A DNA stretch of 5,811 nucleotides from Bacillota bacterium (GCA_012512705.1 JAAZDR010000184.1:1-5811), one strand, 5' to 3'; counted from the first letter of the stretch, positions 1-5,003 are shown. Notes: generated from the letters alone by a model not told the origin. Translations and numbers: made by a program.

Positions 1-734
1 ACGGGAAAATAATAAGCAATCTGCGGCACCAGGCGACCGATATTTATCGAATTAGCAGAAGAAAAAACCAAGCCCTGAGAAGCCATTCTTGCTCTCAACA
101 ACGGATCAGCAAAGATCTTTTTTACGCCGTTCTGGGCATCATCGAAATTACCTTCAATACCAATAACATATGTGTTTTCCCCTTTTTGGGTAACCATCTG
201 CCGTTTTTGAATCTCACTCACGCCGTGTTCGGGGAAAAAGACAATAATCTTTGTCCCCTCTACACCGGCAAAACCTTCAAGCGCTGCTTTCCCCGTGTCC
301 CCAGAGGTAGCTGTTAGTATTACCACTTCTTTATTGATCTTTAATTTGCTCACAGCCACCTTTAAAAGATGCGGCAGGATTGCCAGGGCCAGATCTTTAA
401 AAGCAAGAGTTGGTCCGTGAAATAGCTCCAAAAAATAAAGACCGCTGTGTTTGACCACCGGCGCAATTTGCGGAGTGTCAAATTTTTCGTCATAGGCACG
501 TGCAAGGCAATCCCGCAATTCTTCCACGCTAAAATCAGGGAGAAAAGGTTTAATAATCTGTAAGGCCAGCTCTTGGTAAGGCAAACCTACCAGTTTTTCC
601 AAACCCTGCTCTAAGCGAGGGATATAAGTCGGAACAAACAGCCCGCCATCAGGTGCAAGCCCGGTAAGGATCGCCTCTGCAGCTGAAACAAGATGCTGCT
701 CTCCCCGCGTGCTCTTATAATATATTTCTTTCAT
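1..734 (-). CDS. thrC: Threonine synthase, N-terminal part (cut by window edge)
   Basis: Translating the minus strand from the ATG at 732-734 gives 244 uninterrupted codons that run off the left edge, so about half of a normal ThrC (usually 450-500 residues) is present. The enzyme is a cytoplasmic, PLP-dependent lyase that converts O-phosphohomoserine to threonine. Visible family marks are the N-terminal YYKSTRG start, APDGGLFVP near residues 27-35, the PLP-lysine motif HGPTLAFKD with Lys113, the TATSGDTG phosphate-binding loop around residue 140, and SSANSINIGRL near the cut end. This is the class with the long N-terminal domain, as in E. coli and yeast. A GGAGG ribosome binding site precedes the ATG by about 10 bases. 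The gene follows the ApgM-like gene by 39 bases on the same strand, which suggests one operon. No frameshift is seen in the visible part. The identification is secure; the C-terminus is not visible. Confidence 0.96.
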   Translation of the reverse strand, partial: MKEIYYKSTRGEQHLVSAAEAILTGLAPDGGLFVPTYIPRLEQGLEKLVGLPYQELALQIIKPFLPDFSVEELRDCLARAYDEKFDTPQIAPVVKHSGLYFLELFHGPTLAFKDLALAILPHLLKVAVSKLKINKEVVILTATSGDTGKAALEGFAGVEGTKIIVFFPEHGVSEIQKRQMVTQKGENTYVIGIEGNFDDAQNGVKKIFADPLLRARMASQGLVFSSANSINIGRLVPQIAYYFP

Positions 735-773
735 AGTTAGCTAACCTCCAACAATTTGTTCCCCTGCTTCCGC

Positions 774-1985
774 TCAAGCTTTTAAAACGAACTCCATAAG
801 CTTATGCCCTTCCGCCAAAAAGAGTGCGGAATCCTTAAGCGAAACCTCATCAAAACCAGACACAGGATTGGTTCGCGGCGAAGAGCTGTTATAGAGCAAA
901 AAGGGAACCGGATCAGCAGTATGCGTCCGCAGAGAAAGAGGAGTGGCGTGATCCGGCAGAATAAGTAGCTTATAGTCGTCACCCCATGAATCAAGCGTCT
1001 CTTTTAATATGCGAACAGCCTCGGCATCGATTCGCTCGATTGCTTTAACCTTCTTCTCGACTTCAAAACGATGCCCACATTCATCCGGCGCTTCTATATG
1101 AATATAAACAAAATCATATCCTCTTTTCAAAGCGTTAAGTGCAGCCTCTGCTTTGCCGCGGTAATTTGTATGAAATGTACCAGTAGCGCCGTCAACATTA
1201 ATTGCTTTCAGTCCAGCGATTATGCCGATCCCTCTTATTAAATCAACAGCAGAGATAACCGCACCTCGCAGCTTAAATTTTTCATAAAAGCTTGGCATCC
1301 GTGGCTTTCTCCCCTCTCCCCAGATCCAGAGGGAATTAGCCGGGCGGAGCCCTCTCTCCTGCCGCCTTTTATTTACAGCGTGCTTCGAAAGTAAGGGAAC
1401 GCTACTTTCCATCAGCTCCTGCAGAAGAGCGCTGTCGCGCCCCTGTGGTAGATAGGGTTCTATCTTCTGTCCCAATATATCATGCGGCGGGATCAGTTCC
1501 CAATCGTACGGCCCCTCCTCCCAGACGAGTAGGTGCCGGTAGCTTACCCCAGGGTAGAAATGCATTTTTCCCCTACCCAGTTGGTCATTCACGGCTTCTA
1601 TTAGCTCACGCGCCTCTGCTGTTGATATCTCATCGGCACTGTGATCAAGCATTTTTTTTTGTGCGTAAACTTTTTCTTCAGAGAGGGTCACAAGGTTACA
1701 GCGAAAAGTAATATCGGAGTCGCGCAGCTCAACGCCCATACTCGCCGCTTCAAAGGGGGAGCGGCCACTATAATAACAAAGCGGGTCATAGCCCATTACT
1801 GAAAGGTTGGCCGTATCACTTCCCGGCTGGAAACCATCAGGAATCGTTTTTACTAGTCCGGTTTTGCCCTTCGCGGCCAGGCAATCGATAACCGGTTTGG
1901 CGGCCACCTGCATCGGCGTTTTATAATCAAGCTCAGCGAGCGGGTAATCAGCCATCCCATCAGCTAAGACAACTATATACTTCAA
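774..1985 (-). CDS. apgM: ApgM-family phosphoglycerate mutase, possible homoserine kinase
   Basis: This 403-residue protein belongs to the alkaline phosphatase superfamily, archaeal-type cofactor-independent phosphoglycerate mutases. Visible metal and catalytic marks are VLADGMAD (Asp9), PGSDTANLSVMGYDP (Ser56 is the likely phospho-acceptor, with Asp57), APDECGH (Asp301, His305), PDH (Asp345, His346) and RTHT (His355). The length fits the family (about 400). The family reaction is interconversion of 3- and 2-phosphoglycerate, but a subfamily found beside threonine genes has been proposed to be a non-homologous homoserine kinase. Here the gene sits 39 bases upstream of thrC on the same strand, and no classical thrB is in the window, so the kinase role is plausible but inferred. 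The start is a TTG at 1983-1985, chosen because AAAGGGG lies about 9 bases upstream and MKYIVVLADG is the usual family N-terminus. Family assignment is firm; the substrate is open. Confidence 0.9.
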   Translation of the reverse strand: MKYIVVLADGMADYPLAELDYKTPMQVAAKPVIDCLAAKGKTGLVKTIPDGFQPGSDTANLSVMGYDPLCYYSGRSPFEAASMGVELRDSDITFRCNLVTLSEEKVYAQKKMLDHSADEISTAEARELIEAVNDQLGRGKMHFYPGVSYRHLLVWEEGPYDWELIPPHDILGQKIEPYLPQGRDSALLQELMESSVPLLSKHAVNKRRQERGLRPANSLWIWGEGRKPRMPSFYEKFKLRGAVISAVDLIRGIGIIAGLKAINVDGATGTFHTNYRGKAEAALNALKRGYDFVYIHIEAPDECGHRFEVEKKVKAIERIDAEAVRILKETLDSWGDDYKLLILPDHATPLSLRTHTADPVPFLLYNSSSPRTNPVSGFDEVSLKDSALFLAEGHKLMEFVLKA

Positions 1986-2067
1986 CTTATGTCGCCCCTT
2001 TATCGTTTAAAATTTAGAATAAATAGGCAGAACATCCCACTACTGGCAATAGTAGAGGTACGAGGGT

Positions 2068-2096
2068 ATATAAAAGAAACAAAGATATCCAGTTAA
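2068..2096 (-). promoter_or_regulatory. Weak candidate promoter for the apgM-thrC operon
   Basis: On the minus strand TTAACT (2091-2096) is followed after 17 bases by TTATAT (2068-2073). The spacing is ideal but both hexamers are only partial matches to the sigma-A consensus. It would leave a leader of about 75 bases before the TTG start, which includes a small hairpin (CTACT and AGTAG arms, around 2041-2056). No T-box or recognisable riboswitch motif is seen in this leader. Confidence 0.25.
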
Positions 2097-2106
2097 ATAT
2101 ATTTCG

Positions 2107-2229
2107 CTAAAAAGCTTCTTTACTCCTTCCCCTCATTTTATAAACTTCATTGGAGAACAAAAAGCCAGAAATGTTATTTTCTGACTTCATCACCTTAATT
2201 ATTTCTTTATTGTTTCTTAAACTCTTCAT
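2107..2229 (-). CDS. Doubtful 40-residue ORF upstream of apgM
   Basis: The minus strand has an ATG at 2227-2229 and a TAG at 2107-2109, giving a 40-residue, basic peptide that contains EIIKVMKSENN and GFLFSNEVYKMRG. The same frame stays open for another seven codons (FRKVIEK) upstream of the ATG, up to an in-frame TAA. The residue pattern looks protein-like (mixed hydrophobic and charged, helix-compatible), but I do not recognise a family. There is no good ribosome binding site (only GAAAAG directly before the ATG), and a terminator-like hairpin lies inside it. It could be a remnant of a decayed gene, a leader ORF for the operon downstream, or chance in AT-rich DNA. The next gene, apgM, starts 121 bases downstream. 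Confidence 0.2.
   Translation of the reverse strand: MKSLRNNKEIIKVMKSENNISGFLFSNEVYKMRGRSKEAF
2159..2185 (-). terminator. Terminator-like hairpin in the apgM upstream region
   Basis: Read on the minus strand, GTCAGAAA and TTTCTGGC can form an 8-bp stem (one G-U pair) around a 6-base loop, followed directly by TTTTTGTT. This has the form of an intrinsic terminator, though the stem is AT-rich. It lies inside a doubtful 40-codon ORF and about 175 bases upstream of apgM. It could end transcription entering from the right, act as an attenuator, or be chance. Confidence 0.3.
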
Positions 2230-2330
2230 CTTTTCGATAACTTTACGGAATTAATAGACGAGCGCAAATGTTGATGCCTCTCCTGGGCATAAAACCCCTA
2301 TTCCCTAATATTTCTATTACCATATTTAAA

Positions 2331-2360
2331 TTAAATTTCTGATTGAGGATACACTATAAA
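2331..2360 (+). promoter_or_regulatory. Candidate promoter for the ferritin-like gene
   Basis: TTAAAT (2331-2336) and TATAAA (2355-2360) are separated by 18 bases, about 30 bases before the start codon. The -35 match is weak. The overlapping GATACACT (2348-2355) also resembles the -10 element of the sporulation factor SigE (CATACANT), with a TTAAATT about 15 bases upstream, so a sporulation-type promoter is an alternative. Neither reading is strong. Confidence 0.3.
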
Positions 2361-2390
2361 AATAATAAATCGACTCTAGGAGGTACTCCA

Positions 2391-2660
2391 ATGCATACAT
2401 TAAGTCATCTCGAAGAGGCCCTGCGTCAAAAAGAACAGGCCTTAATTCAATATGTCCGCTATATGCGCGAGTCTCAAGACAGCGAAAACGAAGAAATTGC
2501 CGCTCTTTTTGCGGATTTAGCCAAAGCAGAAGAGAAACACATCGCCGTGATCAGGGATCAAGTTGCCAAACTTTCACAAAACCAGTTTTTAAATGAATAC
2601 CAGCGGGTTAATGAATATAATTCTCAACACTCTACTTACGAAGGAGCACCGGAACATTGA
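2391..2660 (+). CDS. Small two-helix ferritin-like protein
   Basis: This is an 89-residue protein with no signal peptide or membrane segment. Residues about 4-28 and 33-62 look like two long amphipathic helices. The first carries Glu15 in RQKEQALIQYVRYM, and the second carries AKAEEKHIAVI with a Glu47-x-x-His50 motif. The E plus ExxH pattern is that of one half of a rubrerythrin or ferritin diiron site, so two subunits would be needed to form a four-helix bundle and a complete metal centre. The C-terminal 20 residues are polar, Tyr-rich and probably flexible. The start at 2391 is chosen because AGGAGG ends 8 bases before it; a longer in-frame reading from a TTG at 2343 has no such site and would overlap the likely promoter. 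It is the only plus-strand gene and is convergent with the lipoprotein gene. The fold assignment is from motif and helix pattern only; iron or peroxide handling is inferred. Confidence 0.65.
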   Translation: MHTLSHLEEALRQKEQALIQYVRYMRESQDSENEEIAALFADLAKAEEKHIAVIRDQVAKLSQNQFLNEYQRVNEYNSQHSTYEGAPEH

Positions 2661-2665
2661 GCAGT

Positions 2666-2716
2666 AAAAAGTGCAGCGGCTCTTTGGGCTTAAGTTACCA
2701 TCGGAGTCCGCTGCAC
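2666..2716 (-). terminator. Intrinsic terminator after the lipoprotein gene
   Basis: GTGCAGCGG (2671-2679) and CCGCTGCAC (2708-2716) are a perfect 9-bp inverted repeat, extendable by about 3 more pairs past a one-base bulge. On the minus strand the stem is followed by TTTTT (2670-2666), so it reads as a terminator for the leftward lipoprotein transcript that ends at 2797. The loop is rather long. On the plus strand the hairpin begins 10 bases after the ferritin-like stop codon but lacks a T run, so it would stop that transcript less well. Confidence 0.65.
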
Positions 2717-2796
2717 GTATAGTTTGCTGCTTACTGAGATTCACACTCCAGATCCTTATCGGCAGCTCTCAGCAACAATTTTTATTAACAATTTTA

Positions 2797-3207
2797 CTAT
2801 ATTTTTTTGCTGATCTGAAGCAGGTTTTCAATCACTACTACTGCTTTTACCTTGAGAAGAGCAGCATCTTCCTCGTCTAACGCCCGTTTTAGATCATCTA
2901 AGGCAAGTCTCAGCTTCTCAGCTTGCTCTTTGCCCTTTTTCTCCTTTAACATTTCATTGATTTTCGGCAGTTGTTCCTGCATATAGGCTAGATTGGCTTG
3001 CGCTTCACCATAATTATCAACAGCTGCTTCGAGCAGAATATCCCTCAAAAATGATTTTAATTCGTATACTAAGGCTCTATCTTCAGCAAACGAAAACATA
3101 AACCCAGACAGGTGAGCAGTAAGCTCATTTGCTGCTACCAGCGTTCCTAATGAGTTTTCCTCAATACTTGATATTGTTAGCTGATCAAGGTTTCTCCTCG
3201 AAATCAT
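2797..3207 (-). CDS. C-terminal fragment of the split lipoprotein
   Basis: This 136-codon frame has an ATG at 3205-3207, but no convincing ribosome binding site precedes it and a stop codon abuts it upstream. Its first residues, MISRR, are probably an artefact of the shifted frame; the true sequence likely runs FEE-NLDQLT across the junction. It is rich in Leu, Ala, Glu and Lys, with no membrane segment, and is almost entirely helical. Residues 6-29 complete the first helical repeat begun in the upstream fragment, and residues 78-126 (EQLPKINEML to VIENLL) form a full second copy. If it were a real separate gene, it would be translationally coupled through the 23-base overlap and would make a cytoplasmic helical protein. 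A continuation of the lipoprotein fits better. Function is unknown. Confidence 0.45.
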   Translation of the reverse strand: MISRRNLDQLTISSIEENSLGTLVAANELTAHLSGFMFSFAEDRALVYELKSFLRDILLEAAVDNYGEAQANLAYMQEQLPKINEMLKEKKGKEQAEKLRLALDDLKRALDEEDAALLKVKAVVVIENLLQISKKI

Positions 3208-3718
3208 TTAATTTCACTTGGGCCAGATTCCTCTGAACAAGAAGCGGCTCCAAATTATTCCACTGCTCGTGCAGGACGGTGATGGAAAGCTTAATCTGCT
3301 CCCAAATCTCATTTACAGAATTAGGAGGCTGCTGCATCTGCCCGCCATCTTCAGAAGGCTCGGCTTCAGCTTCGATCTCTCTTTGCAGCACTTGCCCTAA
3401 GATGGTTTCATCAAAAGTCAATTCAAATCGCTGCTGCTCTTGTTGGGCTTTTCCGCCTTGCTGGGTTTGCCGTTCCCCTTGCTGAGCTCCTTCTCCCTGC
3501 TCTTGTTGTTCTTGCTCTTCCGCTCCTTGCACTTCGCTGGTTCCTCCTTCTGCAGTTAGTTTCTTTATCACAGGGATCAAATTCGCCTGCTGCATTATCT
3601 CTATTAATTTGTAATTTATCTCTTCCATCGCCTGTAGCTGTTTATTTTCTCCAACCTTGCTATTACTATCGCTGTCTCCTCCGCTCCCGCGGCCGCCGCA
3701 GCCGACGGCAAGGAACAC
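3185..3718 (-). CDS. N-terminal fragment of the split lipoprotein
   Basis: This frame can be read for 177 codons from a GTG at 3716-3718, but that GTG has no ribosome binding site and lies inside the signal-peptide coding region. The proper start and AGGAGGG site are in another frame, 43 bases upstream. The fragment starts in the hydrophobic core of the signal peptide and carries the lipobox LAVGC (Cys7 here), a Gly/Ser/Asp-rich linker (8-20), a predicted helix (27-57), a Gln/Glu/Gly-rich low-complexity stretch (62-97), and the first half of a helical repeat (EQWNNLEPLL, about 151 onward). It ends FEEKP at a TGA that overlaps the next fragment by 23 bases. As it stands it would lack a complete signal peptide and would probably not be exported. 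I do not recognise a family with certainty. Confidence 0.45.
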   Translation of the reverse strand: MFLAVGCGGRGSGGDSDSNSKVGENKQLQAMEEINYKLIEIMQQANLIPVIKKLTAEGGTSEVQGAEEQEQQEQGEGAQQGERQTQQGGKAQQEQQRFELTFDETILGQVLQREIEAEAEPSEDGGQMQQPPNSVNEIWEQIKLSITVLHEQWNNLEPLLVQRNLAQVKLNDFEEKP

Positions 3719-3768
3719 AAAAGAAGGTGTGTATGAAAAAGAGCTTTATTTTAAAGTGCATGCGATCA

Positions 3769-3775
3769 CCCTCCT
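3769..3775 (-). promoter_or_regulatory. Ribosome binding site that fixes the lipoprotein start
   Basis: AGGAGGG on the minus strand lies 7 bases before the ATG at 3759-3761. This is the best ribosome binding site on the minus strand here and marks the true start of the lipoprotein, although that ATG is out of frame with the long reading frame that follows. A TATACT about 10 bases further upstream is a possible -10 element, but no matching -35 is evident. Confidence 0.7.
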
Positions 3776-3820
3776 GTAATAGTATAACCTTAGCGAAGGA
3801 AAAGATTATCGTCTTCTTTT

Positions 3821-3860
3821 CATTAAAGGAGCTCCCTTTTAGCTGGGAGCTCCTTTAATG
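3821..3860 (-). terminator. Perfect 16-bp inverted repeat, likely purC terminator
   Basis: CATTAAAGGAGCTCCC (3821-3836) and its exact reverse complement (3845-3860) flank an 8-base loop. The GGAGCTCC core is flanked by A-rich and T-rich arms, so it can act as a terminator in either direction, although no long T run follows the full stem. It begins 30 bases beyond the purC stop codon and sits just before the lipoprotein gene on the same strand, so it most likely separates these two transcripts. Confidence 0.65.
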
Positions 3861-3890
3861 AATATATACGGTCTATTTCTGCTGGCATGT

Positions 3891-4574
3891 TCAACCAAGC
3901 ATCAATTGTGCCAGCTCCAGCGGCCCTATAAAACAGTCGTTTTTGTAAGCCCGCATATTCCCGCCAGAGATCTCATCGATCAAAGCAATCTCCTTCCCTT
4001 TATCGACCCGCCCGAATTCAAGCTTTATATCATAGAGTTCGATATCTTTTTTGGCAAGCTCTGCCTTAACGAGAGCAGCAGTCTTTTTGGTGAGCTCTTT
4101 TAATATTCTATACTCGCTCGGTGAAAGGATACCGAGCATAACTAGGGCATCCTCTGTAATCGGTGGATCCCCGCGCTCGTCGTCCTTCAGAGTAATTTCC
4201 ACAAAAGCATCTAGGGGCTGCCCTTCCTCAACATACGCCCCGTAGCGCCGGTAAAAGCTGCCGACCGCCCGGTAGCGACAAATTACCTCTAAGCCTTGAC
4301 CAAAAAGTTCTGCGCGTTTTACCTTCATCGTTCTCGCTCCAAGATCGGAGTCAAGGTAATGGGTCGGCACCCCTTTTCCTTCTAATAGCTCAAAAAACAT
4401 CTTTGATAGTTTTAAAGCAGCCTTACCAGCACCAGCCATTGTCAGCCCCACCGTATTCGCGCCGGGATCGAAGACACCGTTTTCCCCAGTAAGATCGTTC
4501 TTAAATTTAAGCAGAAAGTTTCCGTCATTTAAAAGATAAACATCTTTGGTCTTCCCTTTATAGATAAGTTTCAT
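3891..4574 (-). CDS. purC: SAICAR synthetase (phosphoribosylaminoimidazole-succinocarboxamide synthase)
   Basis: This 227-residue cytoplasmic enzyme joins aspartate to CAIR with ATP to give SAICAR in de novo purine synthesis. Family marks are the N-terminal ATP-grasp-like YKGKTKDVYLL (residues 5-15), LKFKNDLTGENGVF (22-35), GLEVICRYRAVGSF (94-107), the strong signature LYDIKLEFG (180-188) and LIDEISGGNMR (198-208). Length is normal for bacterial PurC. It differs from the canonical form by the DPGANTVGLTMAGAGKAAL segment (36-54) and by RYRAVGSF and SGGNMR in place of the more usual RNxAxGS and SPDTxR, which marks a divergent clostridial-type branch. The ATG has AAGGGG about 9 bases upstream and its own promoter (4607-4634). 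No other pur gene is adjacent in the window, so it is probably transcribed alone. Family is sure; whether it is the cell's main PurC is unknown. Confidence 0.95.
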   Translation of the reverse strand: MKLIYKGKTKDVYLLNDGNFLLKFKNDLTGENGVFDPGANTVGLTMAGAGKAALKLSKMFFELLEGKGVPTHYLDSDLGARTMKVKRAELFGQGLEVICRYRAVGSFYRRYGAYVEEGQPLDAFVEITLKDDERGDPPITEDALVMLGILSPSEYRILKELTKKTAALVKAELAKKDIELYDIKLEFGRVDKGKEIALIDEISGGNMRAYKNDCFIGPLELAQLMLG

Positions 4575-4606
4575 AGAATTGCCCCTTCCCTTAGTATCAA
4601 TTTTAT

Positions 4607-4634
4607 TTTATAACAAACTCTGATTAAACATCAA
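4607..4634 (-). promoter_or_regulatory. purC promoter
   Basis: On the minus strand TTGATG (4629-4634) and TATAAA (4607-4612) are separated by 16 bases, a good sigma-A match. Transcription would start near 4600, leaving a leader of about 25 bases before the purC ATG, too short for a riboswitch. No PurR-box-like or guanine-riboswitch sequence was recognised. Confidence 0.6.
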
Positions 4635-4646
4635 GGAACGCTGTGA

Positions 4647-4655
4647 TGATAAAAT
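4647..4655 (+). promoter_or_regulatory. Possible extended -10 promoter on the plus strand
   Basis: TGATAAAAT fits an extended -10 element (TGnTAnnnT). No good -35 lies at the usual distance. It would start a transcript near 4662 heading right into the structured, gene-free segment, divergent from and just upstream of the purC promoter. Confidence 0.3.
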
Positions 4656-4668
4656 ACACACCTAAAAC

Positions 4669-4700
4669 AAAAAACGAGCACCCGTAACAGGGCTCCGCTC
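4669..4700 (-). terminator. Terminator-like hairpin upstream of purC
   Basis: On the minus strand GAGCCC, a 6-base loop (TGTTAC) and GGG-TG-CTC form a bulged stem, followed after one base by TTTTTTGTTTT. The T run is strong; the stem is modest, with an alternative GAGC/GCTC pairing. It lies upstream of the purC promoter, so it would end any leftward transcript coming from the tRNA-Ser side. Confidence 0.45.
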
Positions 4701-4759
4701 AGATTCGCAGTCAGGGCACAAATTAAACTGGAAGTTAGCAAAAAGGCGATATTTGCAAG

Positions 4760-4783
4760 ACTGCTGCTCAAACGGCAGTTTTT
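4760..4783 (+). terminator. Plus-strand intrinsic terminator-like hairpin
   Basis: ACTGCTG and CGGCAGT (4760-4766 and 4773-4779, one G-U pair) enclose a 6-base loop, and TTTTT runs to 4783. It has the compact form of an intrinsic terminator, but no plus-strand gene precedes it within the window except a possible small RNA. Confidence 0.45.
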
Positions 4784-4819
4784 AGTCAACATTTCAATCA
4801 AATAAACCTAATAAATTTT

Positions 4820-4872
4820 AAAAAATAGCGCAAGACATACCACTAGTTAATAAGGCATGACTTGCGCTATTT
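4820..4872 (-). terminator. Terminator of the tRNA-Ser transcript
   Basis: AAATAGCGCAAG (4823-4834) and CTTGCGCTATTT (4861-4872) are a perfect 12-bp inverted repeat around 26 bases, with three further pairs inside (CAT/ATG) after an A-A mismatch. On the minus strand the GC-rich stem ends in TTTTTT (4825-4820). It begins 28 bases past the 3' end of tRNA-Ser. A second AT-rich inverted repeat (4812-4824 with 4887-4899) wraps around it. Confidence 0.75.
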
Positions 4873-4899
4873 AGAACTTAAATCCCTTTTTAAAATTTA

Positions 4900-4991
4900 T
4901 GGCGGAGAGAGTGGGATTCGAACCCACGAACGGCTCTCACCGTTACGCGATTTCGAGTCGCGCGCCTTCAACCGGACTCGGCCATCTCTCC
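4900..4991 (-). tRNA. tRNA-Ser (anticodon CGA)
   Basis: The minus strand gives a full class II tRNA: acceptor GGAGAGA pairing with TCTCTCC, discriminator G, and an encoded CCA. The anticodon stem closes a 7-base loop CTCGAAA, giving anticodon CGA, which reads UCG. A long variable arm (AACGG and CCGTT pairing) and the T arm GTGGG-TTCGAAT-CCCAC confirm serine. It lies 49 bases downstream of tadA on the same strand and could be partly co-transcribed, but it also has a possible promoter of its own and a strong terminator after it. Confidence 0.97.
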
Positions 4992-5003
4992 TCATCCATT
5001 ATA

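Larger units (their letters stand above)
2797..3761 (-). pseudogene. Lipoprotein gene interrupted by two frameshifts
   Basis: The natural start is the ATG at 3759-3761, preceded at 7 bases by AGGAGGG. That frame is lost within the signal peptide, and a second shift lies at 3185-3210. Removing one base at each point gives a single ORF of 321 codons ending at the TAG at 2797. The repaired protein begins with a basic and hydrophobic signal peptide and the lipobox LAVGC (Cys21), then a Gly/Ser/Asp linker, a short helix, a Gln/Glu/Gly-rich stretch (about residues 76-111) and a helical C-terminal half. That half holds two similar units, about 165-213 and 262-310 (EQWNNLEPLL...NLDQL and EQLPKINEML...ALDDL), and the first unit spans the second break. 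It would be an exported, membrane-anchored protein of unknown function. A real pseudogene and sequencing error in short homopolymers are both possible, and two overlapping genes are less likely. Confidence 0.7.
4662..4783 (+). ncRNA. Candidate structured small RNA or orphan leader
   Basis: This gene-free stretch can fold on the plus strand into several helices: GAG-CCC/GGG-CTC (4676-4695), GCAGTC with GACTGC (4707-4712 and 4759-4764) enclosing CAAAT with ATTTG (4719-4723 and 4751-4755), and a final ACTGCTG/CGGCAGT hairpin (4760-4779) with TTTTT at 4779-4783. The third and last helices share bases, as terminator and antiterminator do in riboswitches. A possible extended -10 lies at the expected distance upstream. 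No plus-strand gene follows, and I match it to no known RNA family. It could equally be a minus-strand feature or chance. Confidence 0.25.

Noticed and set aside
1986..2342. Threonine T-box leader upstream of apgM-thrC
   Set aside because: The conserved T-box GGTGGnACCGCG element is absent on the minus strand.
2671..2880. Plus-strand 69-codon ORF after the ferritin-like gene
   Set aside because: It starts inside the terminator hairpin, has no ribosome binding site and overlaps the end of the lipoprotein gene.
3218..3485. Plus-strand ORFs opposite the lipoprotein gene
   Set aside because: They are shadows; their Cys/Ser-rich content comes from complementing the Gln/Glu-rich codons.
3858..4245. 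Plus-strand ORFs opposite purC
   Set aside because: They are complements of a clear PurC and have no motifs or ribosome binding sites.
4575..4800. Purine or ZTP riboswitch controlling purC
   Set aside because: The purC promoter lies only about 35 bases before the start codon, and no conserved core of these riboswitches was seen.
4575..4899. SRP (4.5S/scr) RNA, expected by analogy with the Bacillus tadA-scr-dnaX order
   Set aside because: The conserved GGAAG-containing apical loop sequence of SRP RNA is not present on either strand here.
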